From contig CAVZIE010000006.1 in NCBI GenBank assembly GCA_963775185.1, positions 124,001 through 188,000 on the forward strand: 64,000 nucleotides of DNA, given 5' to 3'. Within the stretch, counting starts at the first letter, position 1; the number at the start of each line of letters is the position of its first letter. The translations under genes were made by a program, and so were the position numbers. The notes beneath the pieces are model-generated. The model saw only the letters and a list, made by a program, of their open reading frames with translations. It searched no databases and was not told the DNA's origin. Source of the stretch: JAPSGB01 sp963775185. GTDB lineage: Bacteria; Myxococcota_A; Polyangia; Polyangiales; Polyangiaceae. Positions 34,917 to 43,937 of this stretch are shown here, piece by piece.

Positions 34917-35498
34917 TCACGAACATTCCTCCCACCATCGTTCGATGTATTGCAACACCTCCGCCGCGCGCTCCCGCGCGAGATCGTGCGTCCCACCCGC
35001 GATCACGACCAGCTTTGCGCGAGGCAGCAGCTCCGCCAGCCGGCGCCCTACTGCAACCGGACTGATCGGATCCGCGTCGCCCCAGAGCAGCAGCACGGGG
35101 ACGTCGATCTCCGGCAGCCGCGGCGACAGGTCCTCGCGCTCGTCCACGAACCACTGCGCCAGCCCCGGATACTCCCGCGCGAAATCCGCACGCCACTCCG
35201 CCGCACCCAGCGCGCCCATGTCGATCCCGCCTGACGTCACCGCGAGCACCATCCCCCGCACCAGCTCCGGCTTCTCCAGCGTCGCACGAACGGCCACCAC
35301 CCCGCCCATCGACTGGGCGAACACCACAACCGGTCCGTCGATGGCCTCCCGCGCGAGCTGCGCGGGATCCGTGTCCGGCAACCACTCGACGAAGCGACGC
35401 GGCCCTGGCTGAGACAGACCGTCCGCAACGGCACGCCAAAGCGACGTATCGCCGGACGCACCGGGGAGGAAGATCAGCGCCGCGGGGGCGTCGAGCAT
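34917..35498 (-). CDS. Alpha/beta hydrolase
   Basis: A 193-residue compact alpha/beta hydrolase. The nucleophile elbow is FAQSMGGVVAV (Ser about 76). The acid Asp is in LLLWGDADPISP and the catalytic His in IAGGTHDLARE near the C-terminus. The oxyanion region LIFLPGASGDTSLW is at the N-terminus. The short cap region suggests a small-ester or lipid substrate; no more can be said. ATG 35498 was chosen because it directly precedes the first beta strand; longer upstream reading is antisense to the next gene. Confidence 0.85.
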   Translation of the reverse strand: MLDAPAALIFLPGASGDTSLWRAVADGLSQPGPRRFVEWLPDTDPAQLAREAIDGPVVVFAQSMGGVVAVRATLEKPELVRGMVLAVTSGGIDMGALGAAEWRADFAREYPGLAQWFVDEREDLSPRLPEIDVPVLLLWGDADPISPVAVGRRLAELLPRAKLVVIAGGTHDLARERAAEVLQYIERWWEECS

Positions 35499-35581
35499 CG
35501 GGCTTTCATGCGCTTGCGCTTGTTCCAGCAACTCTGGGTATCCAGGCGTGAGCCGTCGGGAGCAGGCGCTCCGTCGAGCGT

Positions 35582-35881
35582 CTACGGCCCTTCCGAGAGG
35601 AACTCGTCGTCGGCGTAGCAGTAGGCCCATGTCTCGCCGACCTCGCCGGAGGTGACGACGGGATGCTTGGTAGCGCGGTAGTGAGCCGTGGCGTGGCGGT
35701 TCGGTGAGCTGTCGCAGCAACCGACGTGGCCGCATGTCAGGCAGATGCGCAGGTGGACCCAACTGCTGCCCATGGCGAGGCACTCCTCGCAGCCCTTCGC
35801 CGGGCGCTGCACGCTACGCGACATTTCGGCAGTGACGTGCTCGCACGGGTTCGAGAGGTCGACGTCGTCGCTGGCGTTCAT
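35582..35881 (-). CDS. UBP-type zinc finger protein
   Basis: A 99-residue protein made almost only of a UBP-type zinc finger (ZnF_UBP). Cys/His ligands are visible in PCEHV, GCEECLAMG, LRICLTCGHVGCCDSS and HATAHYRATKHPVV. In eukaryotes this fold binds the ubiquitin C-terminus; in bacteria stand-alone members are common and their role is unknown. It is followed on the same strand, 83 bases later, by the alpha/beta hydrolase. ATG 35881 fits the first Zn ligand region. Confidence 0.85.
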   Translation of the reverse strand: MNASDDVDLSNPCEHVTAEMSRSVQRPAKGCEECLAMGSSWVHLRICLTCGHVGCCDSSPNRHATAHYRATKHPVVTSGEVGETWAYCYADDEFLSEGP

Positions 35882-36030
35882 GCCCCGCACGATAAGTCGG
35901 CCCGCGACGCCGGTCCATGGAAGCGCCTGCGGATTTCCGCTGGCTGGCGTCCCCGGTGCGGCCAGTCTACAAAAATGCTGTCCGGTGGCGGAGGTCTCGC
36001 GCGTCCACGGTCTGAAGCCCAAAACCAAGA

Positions 36031-36036
36031 AGGAGG
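36031..36036 (+). promoter_or_regulatory. Strong Shine-Dalgarno AGGAGG
   Basis: A consensus ribosome binding site six bases before the ATG of the DGPF protein. It is unusually strong for this window, where most genes have weak sites, and it fixes the start. Confidence 0.8.
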
Positions 36037-36042
36037 GTCTCG

Positions 36043-36372
36043 ATGAGCGAGTTCATTTTCGTGTACCGCGGTGGAACGCAGTCCGGATCGCCGGCGGAGA
36101 TGCAGGCGCACATGCGGCGCTGGATGGAGTGGATGAAGGCGCTTGGCGACAAGGGCAACCTCAAGAACCCCGGCAATCCGCTGGACGGCGCGGGCGTGGT
36201 GGTCGGACAGGGCAAGGCCGTCACCGACGGCCCGTACGCCGAGAAGGACGTGGTCAGCGGCTTCACGATCGTGGAGGCAAAGGACCTCGCCCACGCGGCG
36301 GAGCTCTCGGCGGGGTGTCCCATCTTCGACGCCGGCGGGCTCGTGGAAGTGCGCCCTGTCTTGAAGATGTGA
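36043..36372 (+). CDS. YCII-related DGPF-domain protein
   Basis: A 109-residue protein of the YCII/DGPF family: FIFVYRGG at the start, the defining DGPYAEKDVVSGFTIVEA in the middle, and VEVRPVLKM at the end. The motif reads DGPY here rather than DGPF. The fold is a small ferredoxin-like dimer of unknown biochemical role. It lies four bases before an ECF sigma factor gene of the group known to be linked to DGPF proteins (ECF42), so the pair is a functional unit by established genomic association. Confidence 0.92.
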   Translation: MSEFIFVYRGGTQSGSPAEMQAHMRRWMEWMKALGDKGNLKNPGNPLDGAGVVVGQGKAVTDGPYAEKDVVSGFTIVEAKDLAHAAELSAGCPIFDAGGLVEVRPVLKM

Positions 36373-36376
36373 GCGC

Positions 36377-37630
36377 GTGAAGGAGCGCGACACCCATCTC
36401 TTCCGGCGCGAGGCGGGACGCCTGGTCGCCACGTTGACGAAGGTCTTCGGGGTGCACAATCTCCCGCTGGCAGAGGACGTCGTCCAGGACGCCCTCTGCC
36501 GCGCGCTGGAGGTGTGGAAGCTTCGCGGCGTGCCCGACGATCCGTCGGCGTGGTTGATGACCACGGCCAAGAACCGTGCGCTCGATGCCCTGAGGCGCGA
36601 GCGCACGGCGCGCGTCTTCGCGCCGGAGCTCGGGCGCTTGCTCGAGAGCGAGTGGACGCTGGTCCCGACGGTCGAGGAGCTGTTCGAACCGAAGGCGATC
36701 AAGGACGACCAGCTGCGCATGATGTTCTCGTGCTGCCACCCGCGCCTGGCGGAAGAGGCGCAGATCGCCCTCGTGCTGCACATCCTGTGCGGCTTCTCGG
36801 TGGGCGAGATCGCCGGCGCGTTCCTCGGCACCAAGGCCGCGATCGAGAAGCGCATCACGCGCGCCAAGAAGGTGCTCGCTGGATCGAAGCAGCTGTTCGA
36901 TCTGGTCGACGCCGACGCGTTCCCGGCGCGTCTGGTCGCCGTGCAGCGCGCGCTCTACCTGCTCTTCAACGAGGGCTATCACGGTGCGTGCGAGACGGAG
37001 GCCGTGCGCGCCGAGCTGTGCGAGGAGGCCATGCGCCTCTCCGCGCTCCTGCTCGAACACCCGCCGGCGGCCACGCCGGCGACCCACGCGCTCGCGGCGC
37101 TGATGTGCCTGCACGCTGCGCGCTTGCCGGCCCGAACCGACGCATCCGGCGATCTGATGCCCTTCTCCGCGCAGGATCGCTCGCTCTACGACCGCGAGCT
37201 GATCGCCGACGGTCAGCGTCTTCTGGCGCTGGCCGCGACGGGCACCGCGATCACCGACTACCACGTGGAAGCGGCCATCGCGGCGGTCCACGCCAGCGCC
37301 GATCGCGCCGAAGACACCGACTGGGCGACCATCGTGTCGCTGTACGACACGCTCCTGACGATGCGGCCCTCGCCGGTCGTCGCGCTCGGCCGCGCTATCG
37401 CCGTCGCAGAACAGCTGGGCCCCGATCGCGGCCTCGCGGAGATCGCCGCCATCGGCGATCACGAGCGCCTCGGACGCTACCTGTTCTACCCCGCGGCGCT
37501 TGGCGAGCTCGAGCTACGACGCGGCAACGCCGCCGTCGCCGGCGACCATTTCCGCGCCGCCCTCGCCCTCGCCCGCAACCCCGCCGAGCGACGCTTCCTC
37601 GAGCAACGCGTCCGCGCCTGCGAAGCTTGA
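36377..37630 (+). CDS. ECF42-type sigma factor with C-terminal TPR-like extension
   Basis: A 417-residue sigma-70 family protein. Residues 1-170 hold region 2 (LPLAEDVVQDALCRALEVW, NRALDALRRE) and region 4 (GFSVGEIAGAFLGTKAAIEKRITRAKKVL). The long C-terminal part (about 190-417) has the conserved LYLLFNEGYHG and TPR-like helices ending in ERRFLEQRVRAC. This layout, together with the adjacent DGPF gene, matches ECF42, where no anti-sigma factor is known and the C-terminal domain is thought to control activity. The GTG start at 36377 follows the upstream stop by four bases. It probably controls its own operon, but no promoter motif was identified. Confidence 0.92.
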   Translation: MKERDTHLFRREAGRLVATLTKVFGVHNLPLAEDVVQDALCRALEVWKLRGVPDDPSAWLMTTAKNRALDALRRERTARVFAPELGRLLESEWTLVPTVEELFEPKAIKDDQLRMMFSCCHPRLAEEAQIALVLHILCGFSVGEIAGAFLGTKAAIEKRITRAKKVLAGSKQLFDLVDADAFPARLVAVQRALYLLFNEGYHGACETEAVRAELCEEAMRLSALLLEHPPAATPATHALAALMCLHAARLPARTDASGDLMPFSAQDRSLYDRELIADGQRLLALAATGTAITDYHVEAAIAAVHASADRAEDTDWATIVSLYDTLLTMRPSPVVALGRAIAVAEQLGPDRGLAEIAAIGDHERLGRYLFYPAALGELELRRGNAAVAGDHFRAALALARNPAERRFLEQRVRACEA

Positions 37631-37647
37631 GCGGAATGTCAGTGTGA

Positions 37648-39009
37648 CTACGTCGCGAGCGGCGTGACGGGAGTGCCGAGAGCCTCGAGCACGCCGCGCG
37701 CGATGGCGAGCAGGCGAGCGTCGTCGCCGTGTTGCCCGACGATCTGCACGCCGATCGGCAACGCGTGGTCGTCGACCCACACCGGCAGCGTGATCGCCGG
37801 GTGACCGCTGGCGTTGAACGCCGCGGTGAAGCCGCCGAGGGGCGCCGCGGCGAGGATCGTCTCCTCGGCGCCCAGCCCAGACCACGCGCCGACCGCGGGC
37901 GGCGAGACGGCGACGGTCGGTGTGATCCACGCGTCCGCGTCGCCGAACCAGCGCTCGACGCCGGTCGCGAACGAATCGCGCGCGGCGACCGCGCGCGCAC
38001 GCGGGATGCTGCGCCCGGTCTCGCGCAGCCAGCGCGTCGTGTGCTGGAGCGCGCGCTCGAACAACACCGGCGAGCCGGCCGCGAGGAACTGGAACATCGG
38101 CAGGAACTGCTCCACCGTCCCGTCGAAGGGCGGGCCCTCGTCCACGTGGTGACCGAGCTCCGCGAGGGCGCGGGTCACGCGCTCCACCGCGCGCCGGATC
38201 GCCGGCTCGGTCTCGGCGACCGGCGTCTCCAGCGTGCAGCGGAAGCGCAGCGGCGGCGGCGCCTTGCGCGCGGCGTCGAGGAAGTGACCGGCGCGCCCTG
38301 TCAGCACGTCGAGCAACGCCGCCGCGTCGTCCACACTGCGCGCGTGCGGACCAATCACGGACAGGCCGAGGCTCTCGAAGCGGCTGTGCGGGTTCGGCAC
38401 GAGATCCCGCGTCGGCTTGAGGCCCACGAGGCCGCAGAACGCCGCCGGGATGCGGATCGATCCCGCGCCGTCGCTTGCCGACGCGATCGGCAGCATGCCC
38501 GACGCGATCGCCGCCGCCGAGCCACCCGACGAGCCGCCGGCGCTACGCGTCCGATCCCAGGGATTCCGCGCCGGAGGATGCAAGTCGGTCTCGATCACCG
38601 GCAGGATCGCCAGCTCCGACGTGGCGAGCTTGCCCAGGATGACCATCCCGGCGCGGCGCAGCGTGGCGCTGGTCACGTCGTCGATCGGCGACCACAGATA
38701 GCGGAAGCTGCGCGAGCCCATGCGCGCGAAGAAGCCGCGCGTCAGGTGCAGATCCTTCATCGCCGTCGGCAAGCCCCACAGCGGCCCACGCACCACCGAG
38801 CGGTCCCGCGCGCGCGCGCGATCCATGCGTCGCGCCGTCGCGATCGCCCGCTCCGCGCGCAGCTCCACGAACGCCCCGAGCGACGCGTTGCGCGCTTCGA
38901 TCCGCCGGATCGCCTCGCGCGCGAGCTCTTCGCACGACACGTCGCCATCGCGGATCCGCTTGGCCTGCTCCAGCGCCGTGGGCTCGCTCACTCGTGCGGA
39001 AGGTAGCAT
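37648..39009 (-). CDS. Amidase (amidase signature family)
   Basis: A 453-residue hydrolase of the amidase signature family. The Ser-cisSer-Lys triad is visible: Lys in WGLPTAMKDLHL, Ser in AGGSSGGSAAAIA and Ser in SDGAGSIRIPAAFCG. GLVGLKPTRDLVP follows, as usual. The substrate is unknown; members include acylamidases, GatA-like proteins and aryl-acylamidases, and the absence of gatB/gatC nearby argues against a GatCAB role. ATG 39009 or GTG 38991 (SEPTALEQAK) could start it. A partial dispersed-repeat copy is translated as LHPPARNPW just before the GGSSGG motif. Confidence 0.9.
   Translation of the reverse strand: MLPSARVSEPTALEQAKRIRDGDVSCEELAREAIRRIEARNASLGAFVELRAERAIATARRMDRARARDRSVVRGPLWGLPTAMKDLHLTRGFFARMGSRSFRYLWSPIDDVTSATLRRAGMVILGKLATSELAILPVIETDLHPPARNPWDRTRSAGGSSGGSAAAIASGMLPIASASDGAGSIRIPAAFCGLVGLKPTRDLVPNPHSRFESLGLSVIGPHARSVDDAAALLDVLTGRAGHFLDAARKAPPPLRFRCTLETPVAETEPAIRRAVERVTRALAELGHHVDEGPPFDGTVEQFLPMFQFLAAGSPVLFERALQHTTRWLRETGRSIPRARAVAARDSFATGVERWFGDADAWITPTVAVSPPAVGAWSGLGAEETILAAAPLGGFTAAFNASGHPAITLPVWVDDHALPIGVQIVGQHGDDARLLAIARGVLEALGTPVTPLAT
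38561..38581 (+). repeat. Dispersed palindromic repeat, copy 11 (partial, in CDS)
   Basis: GGATTCCGCGCCGGAGGATG followed by C. It is a shortened copy translated on the minus strand as HPPARNP in the amidase. Because NPW is also a natural amidase motif here, chance similarity is possible. Confidence 0.45.
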
Positions 39010-39099
39010 GTCCGCCTGCGCACGTTCACCGCGGTGTCTCCACGCGCGCTCCATCTCGCCTGCGCGCGCCGGGCGTTGTCTGGGCAAGGGAGACCGAGC

Positions 39100-40491
39100 A
39101 TGAAAGTCCGGATCGTCGTCTCGTACGTCCCGCGCTACCAGCGCGGGCACGCATTCCACTTCGTTCCGCCGATCACGGCGATCCATCTGGCGGCTCTGAC
39201 GCCGCCCGATCACCAGGTCGAGGTGGTCCACGAGCAGGTGCAAGCCGTGCCGATCGACGACACGCCGGATCTGGTCGCGCTGTCGTTCTTCTCCGGCTTC
39301 GCGCGACGCGCCTACGCCGTCGCGGACGCGTACCGGGCCCGCGGCGTGCGCGTCGTCGCCGGCGGACCGCACGCGTCATACTGGACGGCAGAGGCGCTCG
39401 AGCACGTGGACGCCGTGGTCGTCGGCGAGGCCGAGAGCGTATGGCCAGACGTACTCCGCGACGCCGGGCGCGGCCGGCTCGAGCGCGTGTATCGCGGCGA
39501 GGCGCGACCTCTCGCGGGGCTGCCGACGCCGCGCTACGACCTGCTGGAACGGCGCTTCCTGGTTCCGCGCGTGCTGCAGGCGACCCGCGGCTGCCCGTTC
39601 CGGTGCTCGTTCTGCAGCGTGCCGGATCTCAACCCGGGCTTCCGCGTGCGACCGGTGGACGAGGTTGTCCGGGACGTGATGGTGTCGGGCTTCGCGCTGC
39701 CGTGGCAGGAGCGCGTGGCGTGGTTCTGGGACGACAACCTGCTCGTCCAGCGGCGTTGGGCCAAGCGCCTGCTCACCGCCCTCTGCGGCACCGGCCGCTG
39801 GTGGCTCACCCAGGCGTCCATCGACATCGTCGAAGACCGCGAGCTCCTCGACGCGATGCAGGCGTCGGGGTGCATCGGGATCTTCCTCGGCATCGAGAGC
39901 TTCGACGCCGAGGCGCTGCGCTCGGTGGACAAGCGCCAGAACGTGATCGCGCGCTACCGCGACGCCGTCGCGCGGCTTCACGAGCGGGGGATCTGCGTGA
40001 TGGCGGGCTTCATCGCCGGCTTCGACAACCAGACCGCCGACGCCGTCGTACGCGTCGCGGATCGGATGCAGGAGATCGGCGTCGACGTGCCGTTCTTGAG
40101 CATCCTCACGCCGTTCCGCGGCACGCCGCTGTACGACGAGATGCTCGCCGCCGGTCGTCTCCTGCCCGACGCGGACTGGAACCACTACAGCGGCTACGAC
40201 GTCGCGTTCACGCCGCGACGCATGTCGCCGGAGGCGCTGCGCGACGCCCACCGCGGCCTGTGGCGCCGCGCGTTCTCGCCGGGGTTCATCGCGGACCGGC
40301 TCGCCCGCGGCGCGCGCACGCTCTCGCCCGGCGGGTTGCTGCTCAGCGCGGCGATGAACGGCTTCTATGGCTTGAAGCGCCTGAGCGGCAACCTGCCCGC
40401 CGACGCCCGCGCGCCGGAGGGCACGATCCTGCACCCCGAGGCGAGCGCGCCGCCGGTCCGGCTGCGCGTCTCGCGCGCGGCCGCGACGTGA
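39100..40491 (+). CDS. B12-binding-domain radical SAM protein
   Basis: A 463-residue radical SAM enzyme. The N-terminal 140 residues have a cobalamin-binding-like Rossmann fold (PPITAIHLAALTPPDHQVEV, LVALSFFSGFARRAYAVAD, VVAGGPHASYWTAEAL). The radical SAM domain has the iron-sulfur motif CPFRCSFC (Cx3Cx2C) about residue 170, then GIFLGIESFDAEAL and MAGFIAGFDNQTAD. The C-terminal DUF4070-like region (TPFRGTPLYDEMLAAGRLL, WNHYSGYDV) is common in the B12-rSAM family that includes HpnJ and HpnH-like enzymes. It could be a methyl- or other alkyl-transferase; the substrate is unknown. ATG 39100 has a good AAGGGAG about seven bases upstream. Confidence 0.88.
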   Translation: MKVRIVVSYVPRYQRGHAFHFVPPITAIHLAALTPPDHQVEVVHEQVQAVPIDDTPDLVALSFFSGFARRAYAVADAYRARGVRVVAGGPHASYWTAEALEHVDAVVVGEAESVWPDVLRDAGRGRLERVYRGEARPLAGLPTPRYDLLERRFLVPRVLQATRGCPFRCSFCSVPDLNPGFRVRPVDEVVRDVMVSGFALPWQERVAWFWDDNLLVQRRWAKRLLTALCGTGRWWLTQASIDIVEDRELLDAMQASGCIGIFLGIESFDAEALRSVDKRQNVIARYRDAVARLHERGICVMAGFIAGFDNQTADAVVRVADRMQEIGVDVPFLSILTPFRGTPLYDEMLAAGRLLPDADWNHYSGYDVAFTPRRMSPEALRDAHRGLWRRAFSPGFIADRLARGARTLSPGGLLLSAAMNGFYGLKRLSGNLPADARAPEGTILHPEASAPPVRLRVSRAAAT

Positions 40492-40499
40492 GGCACGCG

Positions 40500-41054
40500 T
40501 CACGCGAGCTGGATGCGATAGCGCAGGATCTCCGCACCGGCGTGCAGCTCGGGCCGGCTGTAGCGCTCGACCAGCTCGCCGCCGTTCGCCTCGATCACAC
40601 GTCGCGACGCGACGTTGGCGGCTTCGGTGGTGAGCTCCACGAACGCCAGCCCTTCGGCCCGCGCGTCCGGAAGCAAGAGCGAGAGGGCGCGCGTCGCGTA
40701 GCCGCGCCGCCGCTTCCACGGCACCACGGTGTAGCCGACGTGCCCGAGGCAGTACGGCGGCAGATCCGTCGTGCCCGGCTGCCAGCGCAGGCTGATCGAG
40801 CCGCAGAACTCGCCGTCGCAGATCCAGCGCACGAAGCCCGGAAGGCGCGGAACCGTCGAGCCGTCGGGCAACGTGATCGCCGGGCCGCGCGCCTCGCGGT
40901 CCACTTGCTCCGCGAGGAAGCGCTCCGGCCCCTCGGCGATTTGCTCGAGCTCCTCCTGTGCGAACGCGGGTCGCTGGGTGTCCCGCGACCAGCCGCGCCG
41001 GAGCGCGTCGACGTAGCCGGGCAGATACGCGCGAGCGGGCCAGACGAGGTCCAT
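40500..41054 (-). CDS. GNAT family N-acetyltransferase
   Basis: A 184-residue GNAT enzyme. The acetyl-CoA pyrophosphate-binding loop is VPWKRRRGYATRALSLLLPDA, preceded by HVGYTVVP and followed by FVELTTEAANVASRRVIEANGGEL, the classic motif A and B order. The N-terminus (DLVWPARAYLPGYVDALRRGWS) and the FCGSISLRWQPGTT segment match predicted GNATs of the COG3981 type. The acceptor is unknown. ATG 41054 was chosen; its start is 17 bases from the stop of the upstream acyl-CoA ligase gene, so they are likely cotranscribed. Confidence 0.88.
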   Translation of the reverse strand: MDLVWPARAYLPGYVDALRRGWSRDTQRPAFAQEELEQIAEGPERFLAEQVDREARGPAITLPDGSTVPRLPGFVRWICDGEFCGSISLRWQPGTTDLPPYCLGHVGYTVVPWKRRRGYATRALSLLLPDARAEGLAFVELTTEAANVASRRVIEANGGELVERYSRPELHAGAEILRYRIQLA

Positions 41055-41071
41055 GGCTGACAAGCAACCGC

Positions 41072-42766
41072 CTAAGCGGTCTCCACCTCTTCGAGCCCGA
41101 GGTCGCGGACCATACGGTCGCGCATCACGAACTTCTGCATCTTGCCGGTGACGGTCATGGGAAACTCGCTGACGAAGCGTACGTAGCGCGGCACCTTGTA
41201 GTGCGCGATCTGTCCGCGACAGAACTCGCGCACCTCTTCTTCGGTGAGCTGCGCGCCTTCGCGAAGCTGGATCCACGCGCACAGCTCCTCGCCGTACTTC
41301 GCGTCGGGAAGCCCGAACACCTGCACGTCCTGCACTTTCGGGTGGCGGTAGAGGAACTCCTCGATCTCGCGCGGGTACACGTTCTCGCCGCCACGGATCA
41401 CCATGTTTTTCAGGCGCCCGACGATGTTGCCGTAGCCGTGCTCGTCGATCGTCGCCAGATCGCCGGTGTGCATCCAGCCCGCGGCGTCGATCGCCTCGCG
41501 CGTCCGGTTTTCGTCGTTCCAGTAGCCGCGCATCACGGAGTACCCGCGCGTCAGGAGCTCGCCACGCTCGCCGGGTGGCACCACGCGGCCCTCCATATCG
41601 ACGATCTTCACCTCCACGTGCGGGTGCACGCGACCCACCGTGGAGACGCGGAGCTCCAGCGGGTCGTCGGTGCCGCTCTGGAAGCTCACCGGGCTCGTCT
41701 CCGTCATGCCGTAGGCGATGGTGACCTCCGCCATGTGCATGCGATCGACGACGCGCTTCATCACCTCGGTCGGGCACGGCGAGCCGGCCATGATGCCGGT
41801 GCGCAGCGTCGACAGATCGAAGCGGCTGAAGTCCGGGTGGTCGAGCTCGGCGATGAACATCGTGGGCACGCCGTGGAGCACGGTGCAGCGCTCGTGCTCC
41901 ACGGCTTCGAGCACGGACAGCGGCTCGAAGGCCTCGCCGGGGAAGACCATGGCCGCGCCGTGCGTCATCGCCGCCAGATTGCCGAGCACCATCCCGAAGC
42001 AGTGGTAGAGCGGAACCGGGATGCAGAGCTTGTCCGCTTCCGTCAGGCGCATGGCTTCACCGACGAAGAAGCCGTTGTTGACGATGTTGAAGTGCGTGAG
42101 CGTGGCGCCCTTCGGGTAGCCGGTGGTGCCGCTGGTGAACTGGATGTTGATCGGGTCGTCGGCCCCGAGCACCGCGGCCAGCTCCGCGACGCGCTTCCGG
42201 GTCGCGTCCGTCGCGGCGCTCGCGATGTCGTCGAACTGGAGCATGCCGCGCTCCGGATCCGCGCCGAGGTGCGCGATCGCGCGCAGCTCCGGCAAGCGCG
42301 CGGCCTGCAGCCGACCCGGCGACGCGCTCGCGAGCTCCGGCGCGAGCTCGCGCAGCATCGCCAGGTAGTCGCTGCTCTTGAAGCGGTCCGCCGTGACGAG
42401 CGCGCGGCAGCCGACCTTCGACAGCGCGTACTCCAGCTCCGACACGCGGTACGCCGGATTGATGTTGACCAGGATCAGCCCGGCCTTGGCCGTCGCCAGC
42501 TGCGTGACCACCCACTCCGAGCAGTTCGGCGACCAGATCCCGACGCGCTCGCCCGGCTCGAGCCCGAGCGCGAGCAGCCCCGCCGCCACGGCGTCCACTC
42601 GCTTCGAGAGCTCGCGGTAGCTCCAGCGCACGTCCTGGTGCCGCACCACCAGCGCCTCCCGTTCAGCGAAGCGCGCGACGGCTTCGTCGAACGCTTGCCC
42701 CACCGTCTGGTAGCGCAGCGGCGTGGAACCGGTTCCGCACACGTAGCTCTGGGTCAATCGCTCCAT
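41072..42766 (-). CDS. Acyl-CoA synthetase (AMP-binding)
   Basis: A 564-residue ANL-family ligase that activates a carboxylic acid with ATP and CoA. The P-loop is FTSGTTGYPKGATLTH (about residue 205). IAYGMTETSPVSF is the A5 motif, GWMHTGDLATIDEHGYGNI the A7 motif, GRLKNMVIRGGENVYPREIE the hinge, and the catalytic Lys lies in MTVTGKMQKF. The motif set matches bacterial fatty-acyl-CoA synthases of the FadD/AcsF type acting on medium or long chains; chain length cannot be told. It is followed 17 bases later by the GNAT gene. Confidence 0.93.
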   Translation of the reverse strand: MERLTQSYVCGTGSTPLRYQTVGQAFDEAVARFAEREALVVRHQDVRWSYRELSKRVDAVAAGLLALGLEPGERVGIWSPNCSEWVVTQLATAKAGLILVNINPAYRVSELEYALSKVGCRALVTADRFKSSDYLAMLRELAPELASASPGRLQAARLPELRAIAHLGADPERGMLQFDDIASAATDATRKRVAELAAVLGADDPINIQFTSGTTGYPKGATLTHFNIVNNGFFVGEAMRLTEADKLCIPVPLYHCFGMVLGNLAAMTHGAAMVFPGEAFEPLSVLEAVEHERCTVLHGVPTMFIAELDHPDFSRFDLSTLRTGIMAGSPCPTEVMKRVVDRMHMAEVTIAYGMTETSPVSFQSGTDDPLELRVSTVGRVHPHVEVKIVDMEGRVVPPGERGELLTRGYSVMRGYWNDENRTREAIDAAGWMHTGDLATIDEHGYGNIVGRLKNMVIRGGENVYPREIEEFLYRHPKVQDVQVFGLPDAKYGEELCAWIQLREGAQLTEEEVREFCRGQIAHYKVPRYVRFVSEFPMTVTGKMQKFVMRDRMVRDLGLEEVETA

Positions 42767-42805
42767 GGCCGGACGAGCATCCCGCCCGGAACAGGGCTCC
42801 GCAAG

Positions 42806-42834
42806 GGTGCCGGTTCCGGCGCGGAACCGCGCGG
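42806..42834 (-). repeat. Dispersed palindromic repeat, copy 12 (intergenic)
   Basis: GGTGCCGGTTCCGGCGCGGA followed by ACCGCGCGG. It lies between the acyl-CoA synthetase start and the divergent broken lipoprotein gene, and includes the hairpin CGCGGAACCGCG. Confidence 0.85.
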
Positions 42835-42948
42835 TGCGCCCGACAGCGCGGCCTCGATGTGTGTCACGCTGTGCCGATGACGTTAGCGCGCGGAGCGGAC
42901 TCGCGGGGCTTCCGTGCGCGGCACAGCGCTTGCTTTCGGTGTTGCCGC

Positions 42949-43937
42949 ATGAGGGTAGGCGCGGCAATCGTGTTCGTCGCTCTGACGGCAACCGTGGCGT
43001 GCGGTGGACAATCGGAGATCGGCGGCAGCATCGGGTACCGGCGGAGCATCGGGTACCGGCGGAGCATCGGGCACCGGTGGCGCGTCGGGCACCGGCGGCG
43101 CGTCGGGTACCGGTGGTTCGGGCGGCGACGCGGGCACGCCGGACGTGAAGCCTCCGTCGGGGCAGACAATCCTGTTCGAGGTCTCGTACGAGAACTACGC
43201 GTGGGGGCCGAACCTGAACGGCGTGTTCATCACGGCGGACGGCAGCGTGTACAAGTACGACTACTACGCGTCCGCCCCCGACGCCTCGCCGCCCGCGGTC
43301 GTGTATCCGGCGACGGAGCAGGAGATCCGCGCGCGCTACGGCGCGAACCCGGTGAAGACCGGCAGCGTCCCCGTGAGCGAGTTGCTCGCGCACTTCGCGT
43401 CCGTTCCCGGCGCCGCCAGCGGCGTGCTGCTCCGTCAGTACCTGTGCGCCGACGCCGGCGAGGTGACGAGCATCGGCTACCTGTTCGACGAGGCGACGGC
43501 GCGCTACTCGCCCGTCATCCTCGGGCTCGACGGCGACCAGTCCGGGCTGAACCTCGCGCCCGAAGCCGCGGGTCTCGTCGACTGGCTCTCGAAGTACGCG
43601 CCCCTCGGCGGCTCCTGCACGTTCCTGGGCTTGGCGTGCACCGGCGCGACCTGCGGCACGCCTGCGCCCAGCTGTCCGTAAAGCCAGCTCCCAAGCGTGG
43701 TCGAACAGCTGCTGGGCGGACTGCGTCGGCGCGGATCGCTGCCTGGCCGTCAGCGACTGCACGCAGTGCGCCGGCGGCATGGTGTGCGCGACCGCGAAGG
43801 ACGGGAGCAAGCACTGCCTGCAGTCGAACTGCGCCAGAGCACCGACGCGTGCAGCGTGCCCGTTCACGCCGCCCTGCGCCGGCGGCAGCGCGTTCTGCAC
43901 GAACACCGGCCCGCTCCAGGTGCGCTGCGGCAAGTAG
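42949..43937 (+). pseudogene. Cys-rich lipoprotein gene with two apparent frameshifts
   Basis: Family unknown. The signal peptide VGAAIVFVALTATVAC starts from ATG 42949. After GGQSEIGGS the coding frame moves by one base near 43020, into an 18-base tandem repeat encoding GTGGAS, then ILFEVSYENYAWGPNL and a globular stretch ending CTGATCGTPAPSCP at a TAA (43679-43681). Coherent Cys-rich coding resumes one base out of frame from about 43683 (SNSCWADCVGADRCLAVSDC) and ends at TAG 43935-43937. Three frames, each with good coding character, point to two one-base insertions or to sequencing errors. Reconstructed length is about 328 residues. Confidence 0.7.
43028..43117 (+). repeat. 18-base tandem repeat, five copies
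   Basis: Unit GCATCGGGTACCGGCGGA; copies 3-5 differ by a few third-position changes. It encodes ASGTGG five times, a linker just after the lipoprotein signal of the broken gene. Unit length is a multiple of three, so copy changes keep frame. Confidence 0.95.

Noticed and set aside
43028..43117. Five 18-base repeats as a possible CRISPR array.
   Set aside because: The copies are contiguous with no spacers and encode a Gly/Ser/Thr linker in frame.
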